Below the pieces are notes generated by a model that worked only from the letters and a program-made list of their open reading frames with translations, had not been told where the DNA came from and did no database searches. Positions 60,115 through 64,000 of a stretch of DNA of 64,000 nt are shown one piece after another. The translations under genes and the position numbers were made by a program. Each line of letters starts with the position of its first letter. The first letter of the stretch is position 1. Origin of the DNA: Bradysia coprophila (Eukaryota > Arthropoda > Insecta > Diptera > Sciaridae); the NCBI RefSeq assembly GCF_014529535.1, contig NW_023503555.1, positions 6,014,001 to 6,078,000 of the forward strand, written 5' to 3'.

Positions 60115-60260
60115 TTTGTTGAGCCAATTCGTACAAGGAAGAATTACGTTGCTTCTAACGATACGCCCAATTTTAGGCCAGTTTGTACAATGAAGATTCA
60201 AGTCACTTCTGATGAAACGCCAAATTGTCAGGCCAGAATTTACATGAAAAATTAACTGCT
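60115..60260. repeat. diverged tandem repeat of about 60 bp, two to three units
   Basis: GAGCCAATTCGTACAAGGAAG, GGCCAGTTTGTACAATGAAG and GGCCAGAATTTACATGAA mark successive units, each followed by an AACGATACGCCCAATTT / GAAACGCCAAATTGT stretch. Confidence 0.6.
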
Positions 60261-62734
60261 GCGAGACTCTATGGGTGAAAATAGTGGATTTTAGGCTATT
60301 TGCATCTAGGTACAAATAGTCACTTCGCACACCGATAATCTACTACATTGAATCAGGTACTATTTTTGAAAAAAACTTTTCCAAAATTTTCACAAAATTT
60401 CCAAGAAAAACATTTTTTTCGAGAAAAATTGTGAAAATGTTTTCCTTAAAATTGGACAGGTATTAACGTCAATATTAATACAACTCATAAATATTGGCAC
60501 AGACACATTTTTGAAGGTTGCTGTTGGTTCAAAAGACATTTGTACATAGAAATCGATGAATTGGTTAAATGAAGAGGCGGGAAAGGACCACTGAACAGCA
60601 GTGTACATATCACTTTTCTCACTGCTCTTAAGTGCTAATCCTTCATTTTGATCCTTCATCATTAAAGTAACCGTCTGAACCTGCATAAAATATCAAATCT
60701 GTCCAAAAGGATACAGATTTAAGGTTTTTAATTCTACAACAAAGCGAAGCTGTTGTTTTTTCTGCTCTGTAATTAATCTAAATCGCAAAAGCACAACATC
60801 TACTTAAAATTCACTTATTATACATCAAAGAATTATAACTTTCTTCCAAACTAAGCGCGCTACAACTTTCCCATTCTGTAAATGATGCGTTAGATTACTT
60901 TTTAAAAAGTCTACAAAGTTTCTATTAAAGTTTAATAAAATGTAATTTTTGATTAAAATTACAGAGACGATTATTAACTGAGGGAATTGGGATTGTATTT
61001 TATAAATAGAAGCACAAGAGAAAAAAAAAGGTTGCTAAGAATTCCCATCAGTGGAATGGCATAATGTCGAAAAATGTCGTACCTTTGTTGTTCTGCAGCT
61101 GCTGGTACAATTTTAATTCGACCTGTTCCATTAGATCGGGTTCTGGTGGAGAAATCGAAATGGAATAAGAAAGCGGTTTTACGGTTTTTCTGAGAGGTTT
61201 TCTTTTCTTATTTTTTCGAAGATTTATCGTACGATTTTCTGTGAAGTACGATAAAATGAAAAACATAATTATGTGAATGTGATTTGCTGAAGTCTGCAGC
61301 AGTGTGAACTGCAATCAAGATAATAATTTCATTGAATATGGTTGTGATACGATATCGTTTGCATGTGGCTAGAATATATTTAAAGTGGATGGGACGAACC
61401 TAAAACCTTCGTTGGACCAGCTGTGATAGCGCATATGAAGTTTAAGTTCTATTCGTACTTTTCCATACTGGTGAGCACTGCAAATATTTGAGAAAAATTT
61501 TCAATTTTTTTAAAAATTATTTTCTTTCGAATTTTAGAAAGTTTGAACGGTTTTCTCAAACTTTCTTGATTTCGAGAAAATTCACGAGAAAATTTTTGAG
61601 TTATTTTTAAATCATTAAATATGATAACAACTCTGAAAAAGTGTTACGTTATAAATGGACAGTAGGGTAAGCCCTACATCGCAGATAGAATGTCTACAAT
61701 TTCTTATTGTAGTCGTTGCCCCTAGTTAGATCGTCTGCTCTTGCAGGGCTGTAAGTTACAGCCAATCCAGAAGTTATATGATAAGATGGCCATAAAACTT
61801 ACAATATACGTCATACTAAACAATGTGTTATTGGCAATACACAAAATTGAACTACCGAGCTCAAGTCATACAACCATGGTGTATGTGTAGCGTCTTACAT
61901 CAGCTCTTGCTAGACTGCCTACGAAAATTCGTATTCCCAAGCCATCAAAATTTCCAGTCTTTTTACCCATTCTTACACAAAAATTTCCTTACACCTGTAA
62001 ACCGATACTACGTTCAAAACCGGTGTACACTTGAACTGAAGTATAAACTCAAAATTGAAGGAACTGAATGGAAAATAAATTCACTTCCTATAAACAAAGT
62101 CAAGATAAATGTTAATCAAATAGGTAACACTCCAGATCATAAATATTTGATTCTCTTTGGTGTGTTAGCCTTGAATTTTAATTTATTTTGATCTATAAAC
62201 CGGCATAATTGTGTAATAATTACGTTAATTATTTCACATGTTATAGTAACGGTTAAAAGTGACACCAGTCCATGCGTGTAACTTGTAAAATTTGTTAATT
62301 TATAAGCACCACTGAAAACGTTATTCAATTAGAGTGAAAGATCAAGTAACAGCAAAGACAGCAAAGGTCAACAAAGGTTGTGTTTTGAACCTGCATCAAT
62401 GTTAGCGGGTAGCAGACACCTATAAGTATCTGATCTATATCTTTAGACAAGACTATTTTATCAGTGTAAGCCATTAGTCAAATTTGCACTACGCAATGAG
62501 TCATTAGCAAATGAAATATTAGACTACTTGTCACAGGCAGACCTAGATTTAAATGTTTTAGAGATTATACTAGACCAGTGTCCCATTGCGCTTTGGGTCC
62601 CTCATAAGGCCACGGCTTGAAACCTAAGCCTATGCCGACATGAAAAACATTTATACCAAATGAAGAACGGAATTGAGAATTAAAATTTTCGTTGGTGTGC
62701 CTGAAACGTTAAAATTTGAGCAAGCTGATGGTTC
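60261..62734. other. intergenic, weak coding hints only
   Basis: Two minus-strand frames (60390-60686 and 61048-61314) adjoin decent splice-like sites (acceptor TTTTATGCAG, donor AAAGGTACGA). Joining them breaks the frame, and neither has a known domain. No gene is called. Confidence 0.35.
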
Positions 62735-62860
62735 ATTCTATGCAGATCTATTACTTCATTAATTTTAACAAAAAATGTTTCTATATTAGACGTCATGACC
62801 TGTGCTTATGCTTATCTGTGACATCGTTGTTGTTAACAGATGATATAGCTCTCAATGTTA
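62735..62860 (+). repeat. dispersed repeat copy
   Basis: CAGATCTATTACTTCATT (62743-62760), ATTTTAACA, CTGTGACATCGTTGTTG and AACAGATGATATAGCT give the full family order. Confidence 0.7.
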
Positions 62861-63690
62861 ATATTATCTTGACCTAATTTAGAAACCGTCTAATTCATCG
62901 GACTTGCGTCTCGTTCGATTCCGTCAATGTACTCGGCAATAGAATTTTAAATTTACGTAAATTTCGAAACTGAACTGACCTTGACGGTATTTAAAAAACA
63001 ATTTCTACCACGAAAAAACCAGTCTGTCGCTATCACTCCCAAGAGACAAAGTACCGTTTTTTTCGCATTTCTAATGGGGCAAAAATTAGTAATCACAAGA
63101 ATTTGGTAATTTAAAAATTAAAAATTTAAATTCTTCGTGAGAGTGAATTTTGTTGAAATATTTTGACTAATTTGACCTCTAAAAAGAAAATTTGAAAAAA
63201 ATCTGCTTTTTTTCGTGGTAAAAGCTCTGCAGTAATGCAGAACTGACTCTGTTGCAATAAAACCCGAAATAATTAAAATAATTTCCTTCTGCCGCGGCAT
63301 TGACCTCAACTCGAACATTTTAGTTTCCCGGTTGATTAATACCATCAACATCACGTTTACTTTCACATTTCAATAAAAGCTTTTCGTGCATTTCAATTCA
63401 CCATTAATATCACGTAACTTTTGGTGATTTTTTTGTCGTTTTTGTCGGCCAAAAATAAAAGAACTAAAAATCGCACACCAACCAAATCAACTTTCCGAAA
63501 ATCAAATCCGTAATGAATTAAAACTAGTTTCACAATTGTGGCTGTACATTAAAAATTGCTCGAAGTTTATCTGTGAATCACTCAATCACTCTTAAAACCG
63601 ACAGGCGTTTTTTTTTGTTTCTTCTCCGATACACCACACAGATATATGATTTTGTTAGCTAGTACAATTACATCATTTTGATATAATACC
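62861..63690. other. intergenic, nothing recognised
   Basis: AT-rich with short ORFs only. Confidence 0.45.
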
Positions 63691-63694
63691 GAGG

Positions 63695-63925
63695 TTCATT
63701 TACTTTTGTACAAATCGAATGACTTTAGTACAAATTAAATTCTTTTTTGTACACAAAAAATGACATTTTGTACATACAGTTTCCATTTTGTACCATCCAT
63801 TTTGTACTGAAAGAAAACCATTTCGTACTTAAAAATTATTTTATGAATACAAAATGTAATTGTTTGTACACTGAAAAACTGGCTGAAATGTGCCACAGTG
63901 TACATAAAAAAAAACATTGTACCCA
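63695..63925. repeat. degenerate ATTTTGTAC repeat array
   Basis: At least eight copies of TTTTGTAC or close variants at irregular 10-30-bp spacing, some in inverse orientation (GTACAAA). Confidence 0.75.
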
Positions 63926-63929
63926 AGGT

Positions 63930-64000
63930 TGGGCTCTCGGACTAAATAACTCCGGACAAAATAACCCGGACATAAAAAACTCGGTCATAATGGCTGTGTC
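63930..64000. repeat. short tandem CGGAC/ATAA repeat running off the window
   Basis: CTCGGACTAAATAACTC, CCGGACAAAATAACC, CGGACATAAAAAACT and CGGTCATAATGG form four diverged 15-17-bp units that continue past the right edge. Confidence 0.6.

Noticed and set aside
60390..61314. Possible two-exon minus-strand gene (KKRKPLRKTVKPLSYS... and MSFEPTATFKNVSVPIF...)
   Set aside because: Splice-like signals flank both frames, but the phases do not match (phase 1 to phase 0), the shifted frame hits a stop at once, and no family is recognised.

Overview
The window looks like nuclear DNA of an insect, most likely a dipteran and perhaps a lower fly such as a gnat or midge. The evidence is short GT-AG introns (62 to 940 bp), AT-rich spacers, arthropod TATA plus initiator promoters, insect-type gene families and many small foldback elements. 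The species is inferred. Gene density is low: I support five protein genes, and most of the rest is repeats and decayed mobile DNA.

Left part (1-11 kb) holds most of the genes. A decayed LINE reverse transcriptase and small palindromic elements come first. Next is a single-exon minus-strand cGAS-like/Mab-21 nucleotidyltransferase (1631-3454) with an intact catalytic triad and a large basic insertion. After a cluster of foldback repeats (about 4.0-5.8 kb) comes a four-exon POT/SLC15-type transporter (6790-8730) that lacks the usual proton-coupling motif. A convergent four-exon gene on the minus strand (9140-10903) encodes a secreted double serine-protease homologue with both domains catalytically dead.

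Middle part (11-43 kb): a four-exon Ly6/three-finger GPI-type protein (19288-21322), a 16-bp minisatellite (about 21.85-22.2 kb), and a young non-autonomous Copia-type LTR element with apparently identical LTRs and a target duplication (22641-25308). It also holds a 1.8-kb foldback element with tandemly repeated arms (about 28.1-29.9 kb), a TTAA-flanked long-TIR element (36913-38404) and palindromes at 42.0-43.0 kb.

Right part (43-64 kb): a small secreted eight-cysteine peptide gene with a clear core promoter (43622-43861), more foldback elements, a frameshifted Penelope-like retroelement (52106-53791) and several tandem arrays. A dispersed repeat with a recurring 19-bp core occurs at least 15 times from 12 to 63 kb.

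No operon-like cooperation between genes can be read from the sequence. The cGAS-like receptor, SLC15-type transporter and protease homologues are all families with known roles in insect or animal immunity, but linking them functionally here is inference only.
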